Shown: positions 20,925 through 32,802, counted from the stretch's first letter. The stretch: 64,000 nucleotides of DNA from Ambrosia x helenae (GCA_030844895.1 CM061223.1:10799994-10863993), one strand, 5' to 3'. The notes: generated by a model not told the origin, from the letters alone. Program-made: numbers and translations.

Positions 20925-22401
20925 TCAATTTTTCTTTACATCATCTTCCTTCCCATCCGACTCATCTGACGTCACTAAATCCCAATCCAACGGACACAAA
21001 CCAAACCTCTTCTCTATCATCAACCCACACAACAACCCTCTACCGTCCGATCTCAACCCTTTCTTTCCCGCCACTTTTTCAACTGATTCCTTAACCACCA
21101 CCGGAGACTCTTTCCCGTCAGAATCTCCGATCAAACAACCGCTAGACTCCGCTCCGGACGATTGCTCACTCTTCTTCGAACTCACACGACTAAGATTAGC
21201 GCTGACAATTCCTGACCTATTTAAAACAACATTAAACCCGTTAAATAAAAAGTAATTTTATATTTTTTTAAAAGTGCACCATGTAATTTTATACTTTTTA
21301 AAAACTAATAAAAATTTAAAGACTACGTCTCATCATTTCCTGACCTGTTTAAAACAAAGATTAAACCTATTAAATAAAAATTACACAATGTAATTTTATA
21401 TTTAATAAAAATTGGCACCGGTGCCTACCCGTTTTCTGACCAGGGTCCAACGGGTTATTCATAGTAGTGTCTCGGCTCCGGGTGGGCAGGGTTACGTTTT
21501 TAATAGATTAGGATTTGCTATTCAGAAAGGGTTGACGGCGCAACTTGTTGCCCGCCTGCCAGGTATCTTGATATAATTTTCTCATGAAAGAAAATATCAA
21601 TTTTAATTAAAAAAAATCATAAAAAAATAATAAAAAAATAAAAATAAAAAACAATAAAAGTTTATAGGCAACACTTTATCATTTCTATTTTTCTTATCAC
21701 GTAAAACATATAAGTATGTTATAAACATCAGATACAAAGTATTTAAAATATTTAAAAGAGTCATTTTTATGTTTGACACTTATATTAATGATTAATCGTG
21801 TCGTCTCTAACCTGTTTTGCGCGCCATAGGTGAGACGCGGCGGATGCCACGACAACCGCCGCCATTCACCACAGCCATAATTAACTTTCCCACCACCAAA
21901 ATCACGAAAACACACAGCAGACATCCCATTAAACGCCGCAAAATCCGAGCACTCATAAACCGTCGCCGCAATATTAAGCACACCATGAATCATCCCCGAC
22001 GGTCTCCTAATATGAAGCGCAGAAAACGCCGGCGTTCCAACAACCGCACCCGATTTAGGACTAACAAGAGAACTGCTACTTAACAAATAACGCACGTTAC
22101 CAATAAGATAATCTTTAAGAAAGCCACATGCGTAGATTTGGAACTGGACGGCTGACGTGTCACCGTAGATGAAATGTGGTGAGACACGGAAGATGAACTT
22201 TTCGTTCCATGTTGGGTTGTCGGAGCCGACCCGGTCGAGATGGGAGCGGAGTTTGGAAGATGGGTCGACCCATGCGATGGTGTAGGTGTGCATGGTTTTC
22301 ATGGGTTTAGGGATTTTGAGGGATTGGGCTGAGATCAAGTTAATCTCTAGGATTCTTGTGGTTGTTTGTTGTGTTGGGTCGGTCTGTGTTGTTGTTTCCA
22401 T
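20925..22401 (-). CDS. C2-domain protein (calcium-dependent lipid-binding family)
   Basis: Two exons, 22401-21812 and 21216-20925, join in frame (882 bp, 293 residues) through a CAG/GTTAGA donor and a TAG acceptor. Residues about 15-140 form one C2 domain: RILEINLISAQSLK, then the strand HTYTIAWVDPSSKLRSHLD and NPTWNEKFIFRV. Acidic Ca2+-coordinating loops look incomplete, so lipid or protein binding may be calcium-independent. The tail holds GRGLLCGLMIEKRFGLC and an acidic end, a layout I know from small plant C2 proteins of the SRC2/BAP kind. I start at METTTQ; a second in-frame ATG 22 codons upstream lies in a Pro/Gln/His-rich stretch. A TATA box is at 22541-22547. The intron holds an R2-like fragment. 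Role and ligand are unknown; membrane association is inferred. Confidence 0.8.
21430..21576 (+). pseudogene. 5'-truncated copy of the R2-like element inside the C2 gene intron
   Basis: 49 uninterrupted codons, RFLTRVQRVIHSS..GYVFNRLGFAIQKG.TAQLVARLPGILI then TAA, match the C terminus of the element at 2.2 kb. It is in the opposite orientation to the host gene and lies wholly within its intron (21811-21217). The reading frame is undamaged, which suggests a fairly young insertion. Confidence 0.9.
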
Positions 22402-22540
22402 GGTGGGCTGATGGTGTGATGGGTTGGGTTGGGTTGGGTTGGGTTGTTGATGGTTGAGGTTGATCAAGAATTTGAAAGTGGAGAGCGTGGGTTATGCCGT
22501 TAGTGTTCGCTCTCGACGTTGGATTGGGTTGGGATTGGGG

Positions 22541-22547
22541 TTTTATA
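22541..22547 (-). promoter_or_regulatory. TATA box of the C2-domain gene
   Basis: Minus-strand CTATAAAAC lies about 140 bp upstream of the chosen ATG; transcription would start near 22510. Confidence 0.6.
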
Positions 22548-22712
22548 GCCGTTGATTAAATTAGTTGAATCTTCTTTTGGGCTTCGAGTAGGGTAGTAGG
22601 CCAAAATAAATAAGTTTGTTGTAAGTTGTAACCATGAGCACTTGTTTTCTACAATATTTTATGAATTTTATTTTGGGGTATTGGATTTAAATATTCTAAA
22701 ATTGGGCATCCG

Positions 22713-23110
22713 AACTTTAACATTGGACTAGGATAATCCCAAGTGAACACGTGGGTGTCAAAAATGAACTTTCGTTAACTCTGAACTAACTGAGTTAGTT
22801 CAAGATGATGTGGCTGCTGAGGTGGCGTGCTGACATGGACTAGATGCTGACGTAGTCCAGCTGCTGACGTGGCAGCTGACTTGGCATGCCACCTTAGTTG
22901 CCATGCCATCATCTGGACCATGTCAGCATGACACCTCAGCTGCCACGTCAGCATGACACCTCAGCTGCCACGTCAGCATCTGGTCCACGTCAGCACGCCA
23001 CCTCAGCAGCCACGTCATCTTGAACTAACTCAGTTAGTTCAGAGTTAACGGAGGTTCATTTTTGACACCACATGTTCACTTGAGATTATCCTGGTCTAAT
23101 ATTAAAGTTT
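22713..23110. mobile_element. Foldback element with arms of about 190 bp
   Basis: The left arm from AACTTTAACATTGGACTAGG through TGTCAAAAATGAAC, GAACTAACTGAGTTAGTTCA and GCTGAGGTGGCGTGCTGAC is repeated inverted in the right arm ending TAATATTAAAGTT. The centre is a run of CAGCTGCCACGTCAGCATG-like repeats. Transcribed, it would form a long hairpin. I saw no clear TSD, so it may be a MULE-type foldback MITE or a hairpin locus. Confidence 0.85.
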
Positions 23111-23150
23111 GAATTATTATTGGCCAATGGCCCAAACTTTAGACTATTTA

Positions 23151-23359
23151 GAGGGTGTTTGGGATTGCGTTTTGAATCTGATTTTTAGATTATTGCGTTT
23201 TGAAAACGCAGAAAATCATTTTTTAGTGTTTGGATTGCGTTTTGAAAACGCAGATAATCAGTTTTTTAGGCTATCAAAACGCAATAATCTATAAGCAGCT
23301 CCACCCCTGCTTTTCCAAAACGCATAATCTGTTTTGAATAATCAATCTCAAACACCCCC
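23151..23359. mobile_element. Tourist-type MITE, 209 bp
   Basis: Ends GAGGGTGTTTGGGATTG and inverted GGGGGTGTTTGAGATTG are flanked by TTA (23148-23150 and 23360-23362), the PIF/Harbinger TSD. Several GCGTTTTGAAAACGCA palindromes occur inside. No coding capacity. Confidence 0.9.
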
Positions 23360-24289
23360 TTAATCCAATACCCCTTTTATTTTTCAAGTTTTTCTTTGTC
23401 TATTTTCTTTTCAAAAAATGTTTTTATTTATGTTTTTAACATTGAGTTCTAAAAGGGCATGATCGTCAAATGGGCTATAACCGTTAAACTGGAGAATTCA
23501 TTCTAAAAGACTAGTTTGACGGGAGGAAAAACCCATTTGGATTATGAACCTTATATTTGTTACCCATACAATTGATGTACTAAGGCTGTCTAAAAAGCTC
23601 GTGGCTCGGAGCTCGCTCGAATTTAGCTCGAAAAAAACTTGTTCGATGTGGCTCGGTTTGAAACTGTGCCGAGCTGGCTCGGTTTGAAACTGAGCCGAGC
23701 TGGCTCGGATCGGTTAGAAAATGAGCCTAGCTTGGCTGGAATAATTCTAATTTTTAATATATATATTATTTTTATATACATATAATATGCTATAAAATGT
23801 TAAAAAAGATGGACGAACATGTTGCAAATTTAATATTTGTTAATAGTGGCATAGCGATTGTGTATTTAGGGTTGAATTTATAACTAATCAAGTCTTCAAA
23901 TTTAATATTGCTTTTGATTTCAAAGAGGTTAGTTAGTATATATGATTTCAATCGAACATCTATTGCCTATTTAGGGGGTAACTTCGTATGTTGATAAACT
24001 TATACTATATTTCGATGAAATTTGAAAATTATGTTGTATTTGCTTGAACTTGATTTTAGTTTGTAATGTATTAGGTTAAACTTATTTTAAATGTATTACT
24101 AAACCATTGAATAATATTTTAGACTATTGAATTTTGAAAACTATTTTTTTTTTTAAAATTTGAGCCAAACCAAGCTGAGACAAGCTGGCTAAATTTAAAA
24201 TCAAGCCGAACTTGAGCTTTGAATTTCAGATCGGTTTCAAATCCGAGCCAAGCTCAAACTTAACCTGACTCAGCATTCCTGCATTACAG
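23360..24289. other. Spacer with degenerate GCTCGG-rich hAT-like remnant
   Basis: From about 23585 (GGCTGTCTAAAAAGCTCG) to about 24270 the ends are rich in GAGCTCG/GCTCGG words in both orientations like the hAT MITE at 50961, with an AT-rich centre. Termini and TSD are too degraded to define. No gene is supported. Confidence 0.45.
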
Positions 24290-24317
24290 TGACAAAGACA
24301 GAGACAGAGACAGAGAC
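24290..24317 (+). repeat. (GACAGA)n in the FCF1 5' leader
   Basis: Four to five GACAGA-like hexamers run directly up to the FCF1 start codon, so they lie in its 5' untranslated leader. Confidence 0.8.
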
Positions 24318-26074
24318 ATGGGAAGGGCAAAGAAAGGTCCCAAATTCGCAGTAATGAAGAAGATGGTCTCTCACAAAGCTATAAAACAGTAATCATTACC
24401 TTCCCATCTCTTATTTCTTTTAATTATCAAATAAATTATTTGTAAATCATCTTATTCACCTGTATATTTGTTAAAGACATAAAGAAGAGGTTTTGAACCC
24501 CAATAAAAAGGACTTAACAAAGGAGAATCTCCCCAGAAATGTGTAAGTTTATTTATCAATACTTCTATATCCATAAATTTGTGTATATGATTGATGTCTG
24601 ATGATTTGAAGGTTTTAATTTGTGATTTGCAGACCCTATGTTTCCTCTGCTTTGTTTTTCACCTACAATACCGCCCTCGGACCGCCTTATCGAGTTTTGG
24701 TTGATACCAATTTCATCAATTTCTCCATCCAAAATAAAGTGAGCATAAAAATGTTTTCTTTGCAAATGTAGATCAATAAGATTGACCGCTTTTAATGCGT
24801 TTGTTGCCCGCCTACCTTCTGTTTTGATGTAACTTGACAAGTTTAAGAAATGTTGAATATAAAATTAGTTTGGAAATTGAGTTGAATGTTTTTTTTTTTT
24901 TTTGATGTAGTTGGATTTGGAGAAAGGAATGATGGACTGCTTATATGCTAAATGTAAGTATCTGTTATATCTTTTATGTTAAACCTAACCGGTCTAATAG
25001 TTTCATCACTTTTGGTGCGTCAATGATGTCATATGTCGGTTTTTTAATCAGTTTTGGTCCCTTTTTTGTCTTCTGAAGGCACTCCATGTATTACCGATTG
25101 TGTGATGGCTGAACTCGAGAAGCTTGGTCAGAAATATCGTGTTGCTTTGAGGTAAGTTAGCTTGTTACTTTCTTCCAGTGCTGTAAAAATCGGGCTAGGC
25201 GGATCAAAATAGTGTAATTTCGAGCTAGGCGGGGTGGGGATTAGGCAGACCTAGGCGTTGGGCTTCTTTTTATGATTTCAGGCCCATTAAATCATTTACC
25301 AGCCCTAATTCCATCAAATAAGCCTCTTGGTTAAAAAACACGTGAATTTCTAAGTATTATGTGAATTGTTCGAAATTTGAAGTATTATGTGAATTTCTAA
25401 GTATTATTTTCATATAAATCTCTGTGTGTGTGTATATATATATAATACGTATAAAAATCCAAAACGATTAATCCGCCTAGTCTCTAGGCTAGACCCCACC
25501 GCCTGCCTAGCGTCTTTTACAACCTTGCTTTCTTCATAGAATCATCAAATAAACTATACGACTAACATACTAATTACATTGTTTTGTTGGTCAAATAGAA
25601 TTGCTAAGGATCCTAGATTCGAAAGGCTTCCCTGCACTCACAAAGGGACTTACGCTGATGACTGCATTGTTGAAAGAGTTACTCAAGTAATACCTTTCGA
25701 CCTTTGCTTAGATTTCTTTTTCTTTGGTTATTAAATCTCATAAACGTTCTCATTTAATCATTCAGCACAAGTGCTATATGGTAGCAACATGTGATAGAGA
25801 TTTGAAGCGTAGGATTCGTAAGGTATGTTTTATTTTAGCAAATCTTTAACTCGTTATTCTCTTAAAGTTATATTTAAGATGAATGTTTTGTAATCAGATA
25901 CCTGGTGTGCCAATCATGTATATCACCCAACACAAGTACTCTATCGAAAGATTGCCTGAAGCAACTATGGGTGGAGGTAGGCTAATCGCCCTTTATAATT
26001 CTTGCAAACAATTTTCCATGCACTTCCTTACGGATTTAAGTTCCCTTGTTTGTGTTGCAGCTCCAAGAATATGA
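24318..26074 (+). CDS. FCF1: rRNA-processing protein FCF1/UTP24, PIN-domain nuclease
   Basis: Nine exons: 24318-24388, 24477-24542, 24633-24738, 24911-24953, 25079-25151, 25599-25686, 25766-25822, 25898-25976, 26061-26074 (597 bp, 198 residues, the family's usual length). All introns are GT-AG with matching phases. The start MGRAKKGPKFAVMKKMV and the end RLPEATMGGAPRI are hallmarks of FCF1. The PIN domain covers roughly residues 65-170 with acidic catalytic residues in VLVDTNFINF, ADDCIVERV and CDRDLKRRI. In eukaryotes UTP24 acts in the nucleolar small-subunit processome and cuts pre-rRNA at sites A1/A2 on the way to 18S rRNA. Intron 3 contains a 36-bp R2-like fragment. No defect is visible. 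Confidence 0.96.
24798..24833 (+). pseudogene. Short 5'-truncated copy of the R2-like element in FCF1 intron 3
   Basis: Eleven codons AFVARLPSVLM and the stop TAA, followed by CTTGACAAGTTTAAGAAA, match the 3' end of the element and of the 20.4-kb copy, including the untranslated tail. Same orientation as FCF1. Confidence 0.82.
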
Positions 26075-26824
26075 TATTTGAGGTGGTGGTGTTGAAGAAC
26101 CCTGTAGAAACCGTTGACTGCTCCTGATACGACGCTTATTGTTCTTCAAGACTACGTTACTGTTTTTTCTTTAAATCTTTATGAGTTGTCTTAGGATACG
26201 AAAGATGAGATAATACATTTTACTGCAAAAGCAAATAGTTTTGACAATCTGTCTTTAAAGAGTTAGATCATCTCCTACGCTCTTCCCCCTCCACATCCGC
26301 CGTCACTCCTCTTTCTTCCTCACTCTCCACTCGCTCGCATTCATTACTCTCTCTGCCCTTCACCGTCCTTACTTGTAGATCCTCTCTTTTCTCTGCTCTC
26401 TCGTGATTGTGTCGCTCAAAGATAAACGAGAGATTAATAAATAGGTTACATGTTTTAGGCCATCCAATCATTTTGGTAGCATAAATGGATTTTAGCTGGC
26501 TTTCAGCTTGTTTGACCCGTTTTCTTATTCTTAACTCGTTTTTAGACCTATTTGACAATTTAAGATAGAACGGATCCAAAATTGACCGTTTATAAGTGTA
26601 CAAGCCTAAAGATACCAAAATAAACAGGCAAGGGGTTCAATGAGCCAAACTCGGTCACAACACAATCAGTATACATTTAAGGCAATGCATTAACAGTTGA
26701 GCATCATCTACAGACTTGATTCAGTTTTACATAACAAAAACTTATCAATTACAGATTATATATTTTCACAAAGAATTGACCCAAAAAACAAAAAACTACT
26801 TCTAACAAAAAAAGTAAATATATG
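26075..26824. other. Intergenic space between convergent genes
   Basis: Contains the 3' untranslated regions of FCF1 (plus) and of the glycosyltransferase gene (minus). A C/T-rich stretch at 26275-26400 keeps a minus-strand frame open but has no protein character. Confidence 0.55.
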
Positions 26825-29800
26825 TTATCTATGAAGCTTTACTGCTTCTAAAACAGGAGTTGAGTTACTGACTGTTTCATTATCAGGCAGTGGCTTCACA
26901 TACTTCCCTATAGCCTTTTGGTGCGTTCGATTTTTTATCCTTTGAATCTTATCTTTGCTTTTTTGCTTTCGTTTTTCTTTTTGTCGTCTCATTTGACTTC
27001 TTTCTTTTTCATACATTCCTTGCCAGAAAACCTCGCCGGTTGAAGGCCATAACCAACGGCGGTTAGGGTGGTCTGAGTCGGCTTCTTCAGCAAGATCTTC
27101 GTCCATGGATTTTAGAGTTTTGTAGTTGAACCATTTGACCCACATTTTCCCTCTTCGAGTTTTGAAATTGTGTTGTTCTTCAAGTGTTCCGGTTGTAGGG
27201 TTTATGTACACCATTCGTCTTGCGCTATGGTATGCCCATACGTTTATAAGTAGCTCAAGTACACGTGAGTAGCAATGTTTGTCCTGCAGAACCACAGTTT
27301 AAAATAAAAACCAAAATAAGTAGATTACACTAACGGGTCAAAACATCTCCATAACGGGTCAAAATAGGGTTTATGCTAGGGCTGGCAATTTAGACACGAA
27401 CACGATAACCTGACACGGACCTACACGATTTTAACAGGTTTCGTGTTTGGCCTTAACAGGTTTCGTGTCTATAACAGGCCGACGCGTTAAGACCTGTTTA
27501 TTTTCGTGTCGTGTTCGTGTTTACCTGTTTCGTGTTCGTGTCTTATCGTGTTCGTGTCTTAACAGGTCTTATCGTGTCTTGTCGTGTTAACCTGTTTTAC
27601 TAGTGTTCCTTACCGTGTCTTATCGTGTTAACCTGTTATACACAGGTTCGTGTTTGTGTTTGAAAAAAATGACACGATTAGATTTCGTGTCGCGTCTACA
27701 GGTTTCGTGTTCGTGTCTTAACAGGTTCGTGTAACCTGTTATGCCAGCCCTAGTTTATGCATCAAAATACACTATCAGGGAGTATTGACCCGTTTGACCA
27801 ATCTGACCTGTTTCCTTGTAACTTCTAAGTTAATTCTTTCGTTTATAAAACATAACCCGAATCGACCCATTCGTAAATACACGGGTTGAATGGCAATGAT
27901 TACCTTGGATAAACTTAGGTAGCAGAAACCACTTTGATGATGTTCATCATATATTTGCGCATCCAATGCATCCACAAACATTCTGCAACACGTTTTTGAC
28001 AAATATAAATACAATTTCAATCAATAGAAAGGCGAATCTTTTTAATTGTTCAATTTCCATTTTTCCGATAAAAGTTACACTAAAAAGATTGTTGGAACCT
28101 CGAAAACATGACGAACTCAAGGAAAGATTTGGTGGGCAAAGACCAGCTATGCATGACAGACCACGAACCTCCATCCATGGGCATGGGAGGGACATACGTC
28201 GAGTTGTCATTCACCCCATACATCTTCTTGAACGCTTCGGAGAAAGCAAACCTTGTACAAATTAAACAATATGTCATTGTTAATTGGTAACTTAGACATG
28301 GGCACTCAAGACTCTTTTGCTTTGTCAGTATTGACGTAAATTTCGGACATTTAGAAATAATCAATCATTTTAGAGGCTTACTTGCAATTTCCGGCATTTA
28401 TAGAATCACAAAATGTCCAAAAATCTTGTTGCATTGGGTTTCTTGGATCTTTGTCCATTCGAACCCAAAAATATAGCGCGTCACCATGCCTGTGTGCTTG
28501 AATGTCGTCTAATAAAGCCACCTCAGCAGTCTTTGACAAAGAAGCCTGTTTTTTTATTTCAAAAGCTCTACTCTTTTAGATATAAATTGCAACATTTGAC
28601 TTGATAGATGGTTTAGAGAAACTTTTTGACCGAAATACCCATCAACACACACACACACACATATATTGAATTTTGTGGAAACTAGAAACCAAAGAACTTA
28701 ACATGCCTTCTTAGCTGTAGATCTCCATGATGAGAATCCAATCCAAGAATTTTTGTGAATACGGTCAATACGATTCGCAAGTGCAAAAAAGGCGCCAAAA
28801 TCACCAAGGGCATCACGGTAATAAGGTATGCTTAGAAGAGGAAGACGTGAAGGTGCGTCAACGTCATCAGTTCTTGACCTTCGACCTTTGGATGACTACA
28901 ATATCAACACAAAACAAACCTACTTTAATTTTTAAAAAGTGCACTAAAAAAGAAACCAAAATCTTATAATAACCAAAATCTTATGTTTAAATCATAACAT
29001 ACAGTAGAGCGACTCACCAGCCCAAGACCACGATAAAGTGAACCACTGTGCAAAAAAGGCCAAGCTCCTTGACCAAAATAAGGTTCGTAGATGCATAACG
29101 GTTGGCCCGTTCTTTCAAGCTCTCCGTCATCCCTCTCATGCAAATCATTCTTATTCCTGTCGGCTTTCTTTGCACTTCGATATACTTCCTCCCATGTTCC
29201 CCTAGGTTGCTCACTTCTGTCCCTCAACTACATTAAAAAACACAGTATAGATTAGCTCGTTTACATTACCAACGTGTAACTACGTCAAATTACTACCTCA
29301 TTATTATAAACATATCAATGGTATTTAGATTTGGATTTATAGGATTCATTTGAGTGTCTCTTTAGAAAGGTTTCTTAAGATTTTTTTTTCATAAAAAGTC
29401 GAAAACTTTACTTAAACCATGTCTGAAGTTAAACACTTCGTAATTACCTCACCGTCTTCTCTTCTCTTTTTAGCTAGTGCTGTCTGAATGCTTTTCTCTT
29501 CGTCCCAAATACTATACAAAAATGTATCATCGGCCGAAACCTCAGCATAACTGGCTTTTAGAGTACGGTTCGACCGATTTTCAAGCTTGTTTAAGAAATG
29601 ATGAATCCTCAAACTTCTATTTACATATTTACTCTCTGCAATATTTTCAAAATAATGCCACTGCCACTCGGTTTTGAAATTGGATGGAATGTCCGATACC
29701 GCCCTTGGAGATGCAACTTCTGAAGGTAGGTTAACAACATTTTCTATCAACGAAGCATACCCTTCAACAGATTCCAAAGCCATCATATTTTTTGCAGTAT

Positions 29801-32401
29801 GTTTTCCAATTGATGCAATATTCTGAGCTAAAGGCGACAACTTTCCTTTCGAGACCAACTGAAGCATAATTTGCGTTAAAATCTTAATATTCCTCTTCGG
29901 AAAAAGGAAGCCATTGACTTTGTCATCAACCTGAAATAAAAATCAAACTAAACGCTCAAGTGGTTACTACTTAAAACTTAAAAGCGATTCAAAGTTTAGA
30001 AGCACACGTATTTCTTTATTATTGTAAGGTCGGGAGCTATAATTGGCTTCTCAAAGCACATTGCTTTTACTAGAATGTCAGGAAAAGATTGTTCTTCAAG
30101 AAACGATCCGTATATCACAAGATCTGCAATGCTAAGAATTTTGTACACGTCATCGTCATCATCAACGGCTGCATGATTTAAGGTACCACTTGGGTAGTTA
30201 AGATTTGAAGCAATTTCCTATGAAAAATATTAAAATCAAGTTAGTATGAACCAAAAGACAAACAATACAATCATAGAAATATCCATATATAATATTCTAC
30301 CTCAACGGCAGCACTGTAATTACCACTCAAATCTTGACTCAAGAATATGATCCTGAGACGTTGACTCAAATTATCATCCGCATTAAACTCTGCTAATAGC
30401 GGTGATAAAGCCTGTAAAACGAGTGCATGTTCCACCCATAATCCTTTATACAGAAACTGACTTCCTGTTATAGCAATAACGAAATCACGAGCGCCAAAAT
30501 TCATATTCCCACGAAGATTTTCTTCAAAAACAATCATCGAGTTATCTAATTTGCAAGCCTTAGATGGAAATCCAGGTATAACAAAGTAGTTTCCAGCATC
30601 AAACGCAGCATAATACATCTAAAAACAATAATCAAATAAAACATGAGTTCTTGTGGAACACATATATAGAAATATTAATAATAAGTTAATAACAAACAAA
30701 GAATGTCACATAAATGTACCGGCAGGACGTGGTTGGGGAAAACAACAACTGTAGCTCGATGAAATACGGTTTTCCAATGATCAATCAGCTGATGTTGGTC
30801 ATCTGATACGTACTTTTTTAAACGAGCGGCAAGTGCTTTTTCATGGACTGTCCATATAAGTGGTAACGATTTAAACGGCTCCTGTAAAAGGCTGTTATAA
30901 CTAAATTTATTAAGTTTATGTAATAATGTCTATGGAATCAATATGATAAAATACGGTAAACTTACCCTGAAATCACGTCTTTTGCTTCAAGAGAATTGAC
31001 AAGTATTGCATCATAGCTGCAAAGATCATGTGAAATGGTAAATGAGCAGATCAAATAGCCACTAAACTGACATCTTAAACTCTAATTTTATAACAACTCG
31101 AAACATACTTTAGCCAGTCGATTATAATCTTTGTATCATTCTTAACCTCCACAATATTGACCGGAACTCCGATATTTTTCCACACATCATGCACAGGGCC
31201 GTCTTCAAGCGAGTATACCTGCACAACATTTAACACATGCATAATAATTACCAAATAACAAAATCATCAATCTTTAAAATTTTGATCAATAATACAACTT
31301 ACCAAATCTTAACTAATCTAAAGCAAGAACTTATTCTCTTCACATAAGTTTTTTTTTTATTTTGAACGGTGACTTTCTTAACTGTGTGGCAGAGATCATC
31401 ACACCCGCCTCTTGGCAGGCCCGAATCACCCACGCGTCCAGACCATGTTGTCTGAACCGGGTCCACGCTGGTACGGTGGGGACTACGGCGTTCACCCGGA
31501 AACCGTACTGCCTCCACACGAGTTTCCTCGCAGGAGTACCAGCCGGATGAAAACCGGGTCAGCTCAGATTCGAACCTGCGCAACTAATAGCTTACAGGTT
31601 TTCCTCTTCGTTGCTTAATTCTCTTCACATAAGTGATAACTAAATAAAGAAGCAACATAACTATTGTTTTACATGCATTTTCATGTTGAGCACATTTTGT
31701 TAGTTCCTGCAACTGATCTTATTATGTTTGTATATTAAGAATAAAATTACCTCAATTTCATAGCCAATTGCTCTCAAAGCAGCTGCAACACTAACCATTA
31801 ACACTTGCTGTGGATAAACCAACAGATCTGCAAAAACCTAAAAAAAAAAAAAAACTAATAAAAATCAAGAACTTAACTGTAGCTTAACAAGTATAATTTT
31901 TTTTTTTAATCAAAATTACAACAAAAAACTCACAAAAGCAAGCTGAGGTTTCCTATGCCCAAACCTCACAACTTTTGTTGAACCATGAAAAGCCAAATTT
32001 TTAATATCCTTATTATTATTCCCTCTTTGAAACTTGAGCAAAAGCTTAGTGGGCTCAAACTTAACCCCTTCACCAAAATCCAATCCACTAATTTCATGAA
32101 ACAAATTCTTTAATTCCCCTTTAAAGCCATCATCATCATCTTTTTGTTTCAAGAAATCTGCAGCACCTTTTTCCATAGTGGATAATGGCAAGAACATTTG
32201 TGACACAAACACAAAGAAGATGAACACAGCCACTGCACAAATCCATTGCAAGTAATCTAGCTTCTTCACAACCATAAATCTTGCAAATCTTGATCTGGGT
32301 CTGTGACCAAATGAGCTGTTTCTTTCATTTCTTGATAGAGATTTTAATAAAGGATCTCTTTTTATTGGCAAGACTCCATTTTCAAGAGAGCCCATTTGCA
32401 T
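26825..32401 (-). CDS. Membrane-anchored glycosyltransferase family 1 protein (At4g01210-like)
   Basis: Fourteen exons: 32401-31934, 31837-31751, 31218-31109, 31016-30966, 30891-30720, 30618-30301, 30217-30008, 29930-29448, 29227-29018, 28895-28707, 28545-28382, 28251-28099, 27982-27904, 27283-26825. All join in frame to about 1,050 residues, close to Arabidopsis At4g01210. Residues 50-72 (LDYLQWICAVAVFIFF...) form an N-terminal signal anchor, so the protein is probably a type II Golgi membrane protein. The catalytic part is a GT-B fold (group 1, GT4): GSQFLYKGLWVEHALVLQAL, then YGSFLEEQSFPDILVKAM, the usual E..SFP..L.KAM donor-binding segment. A long C-terminal region (GTWEEVY.SAKKADR, TGQPLCIYEPYFGQG) is specific to this subfamily and ends Lys/Arg-rich. 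Substrate unknown. Two ATGs two codons apart open the frame (MQMGSLE). Confidence 0.95.
27377..27752. mobile_element. hAT-type MITE, 376 bp, in intron 13 of the glycosyltransferase gene
   Basis: Ends TAGGGCTGGCAATTTAGACA and inverted TAGGGCTGGCATAACAGG are flanked by a perfect 8-bp TSD GTTTATGC (27369-27376 and 27753-27760). The interior is a dense array of CGTGTT/AACAGG words. Splice sites are untouched. Confidence 0.95.
28545..28707 (-). other. GC-AG intron 10 of the glycosyltransferase gene
   Basis: Exon 10 ends ...AAGAAG at 28707 and the intron starts GCATGT; the acceptor is AACAG before 28545. The phase is kept and the joined residues TAKK-ASLSKTAE fit the homologous protein. The nearest GT, four bases on, would break the frame. 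GC donors form a small minority of plant introns. Confidence 0.8.
31351..31617 (-). mobile_element. SINE, 267 bp, in intron 2 of the glycosyltransferase gene
   Basis: The minus-strand element carries a B box (GCAGGTTCGAATCTGAGC), a GC-rich body, and ends GTCACCGTTCAAAATAAAAA. It is flanked by a perfect 17-bp TSD ATTCTCTTCACATAAGT (31334-31350 and 31618-31634). GC content contrasts sharply with the AT-rich intron. It has the same orientation as the gene, so its A-rich end is transcribed in sense. Confidence 0.95.
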
Positions 32402-32802
32402 TTACATTCCCTACTAACTGATCAATATAACTTTATTAATTGAATTCTTACATACCCAATAGAAATTTATGAATAAAGATGGCTGCTTTTTGCCTTTTCT
32501 TTTGAGGTGTTTGGCTCAAAATGGATTAAAGCATCACAGAAATTGAATATTGTAATCAAGGTTTCTTGAAAAAGGGTAAAGACAAAAAGGGCTGCTTTTT
32601 TGCTTTGTTCTTGAGGTAATTCACTTACCAAAGTGTAGTGATTACTGACATAAATGAAGTAGGAGTTGCAAGAACAATGTTTGGCTTCTTTCTTCTTTTT
32701 TTTTTCTTTCTGTTTTACATTAAAGAAAATCAAGAGATGCTTGTGACTTGTGAGTTGTTTTTTTTCAATAATAAAGATATATAATATAAAGATTAAAGAA
32801 AA
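32402..32802. promoter_or_regulatory. Promoter and 5' leader region of the glycosyltransferase gene
   Basis: About 400 bp upstream of the start codon with pyrimidine tracts (TTCTTTTTTTTTTCTTTC on the plus strand). No single core element can be fixed with confidence. Confidence 0.4.

Noticed and set aside
26268..26618. Minus-strand frame of 116 codons between FCF1 and the glycosyltransferase gene
   Set aside because: It is C/T-rich low-complexity sequence within the 3' regions of two convergent genes, without similarity or splice support.
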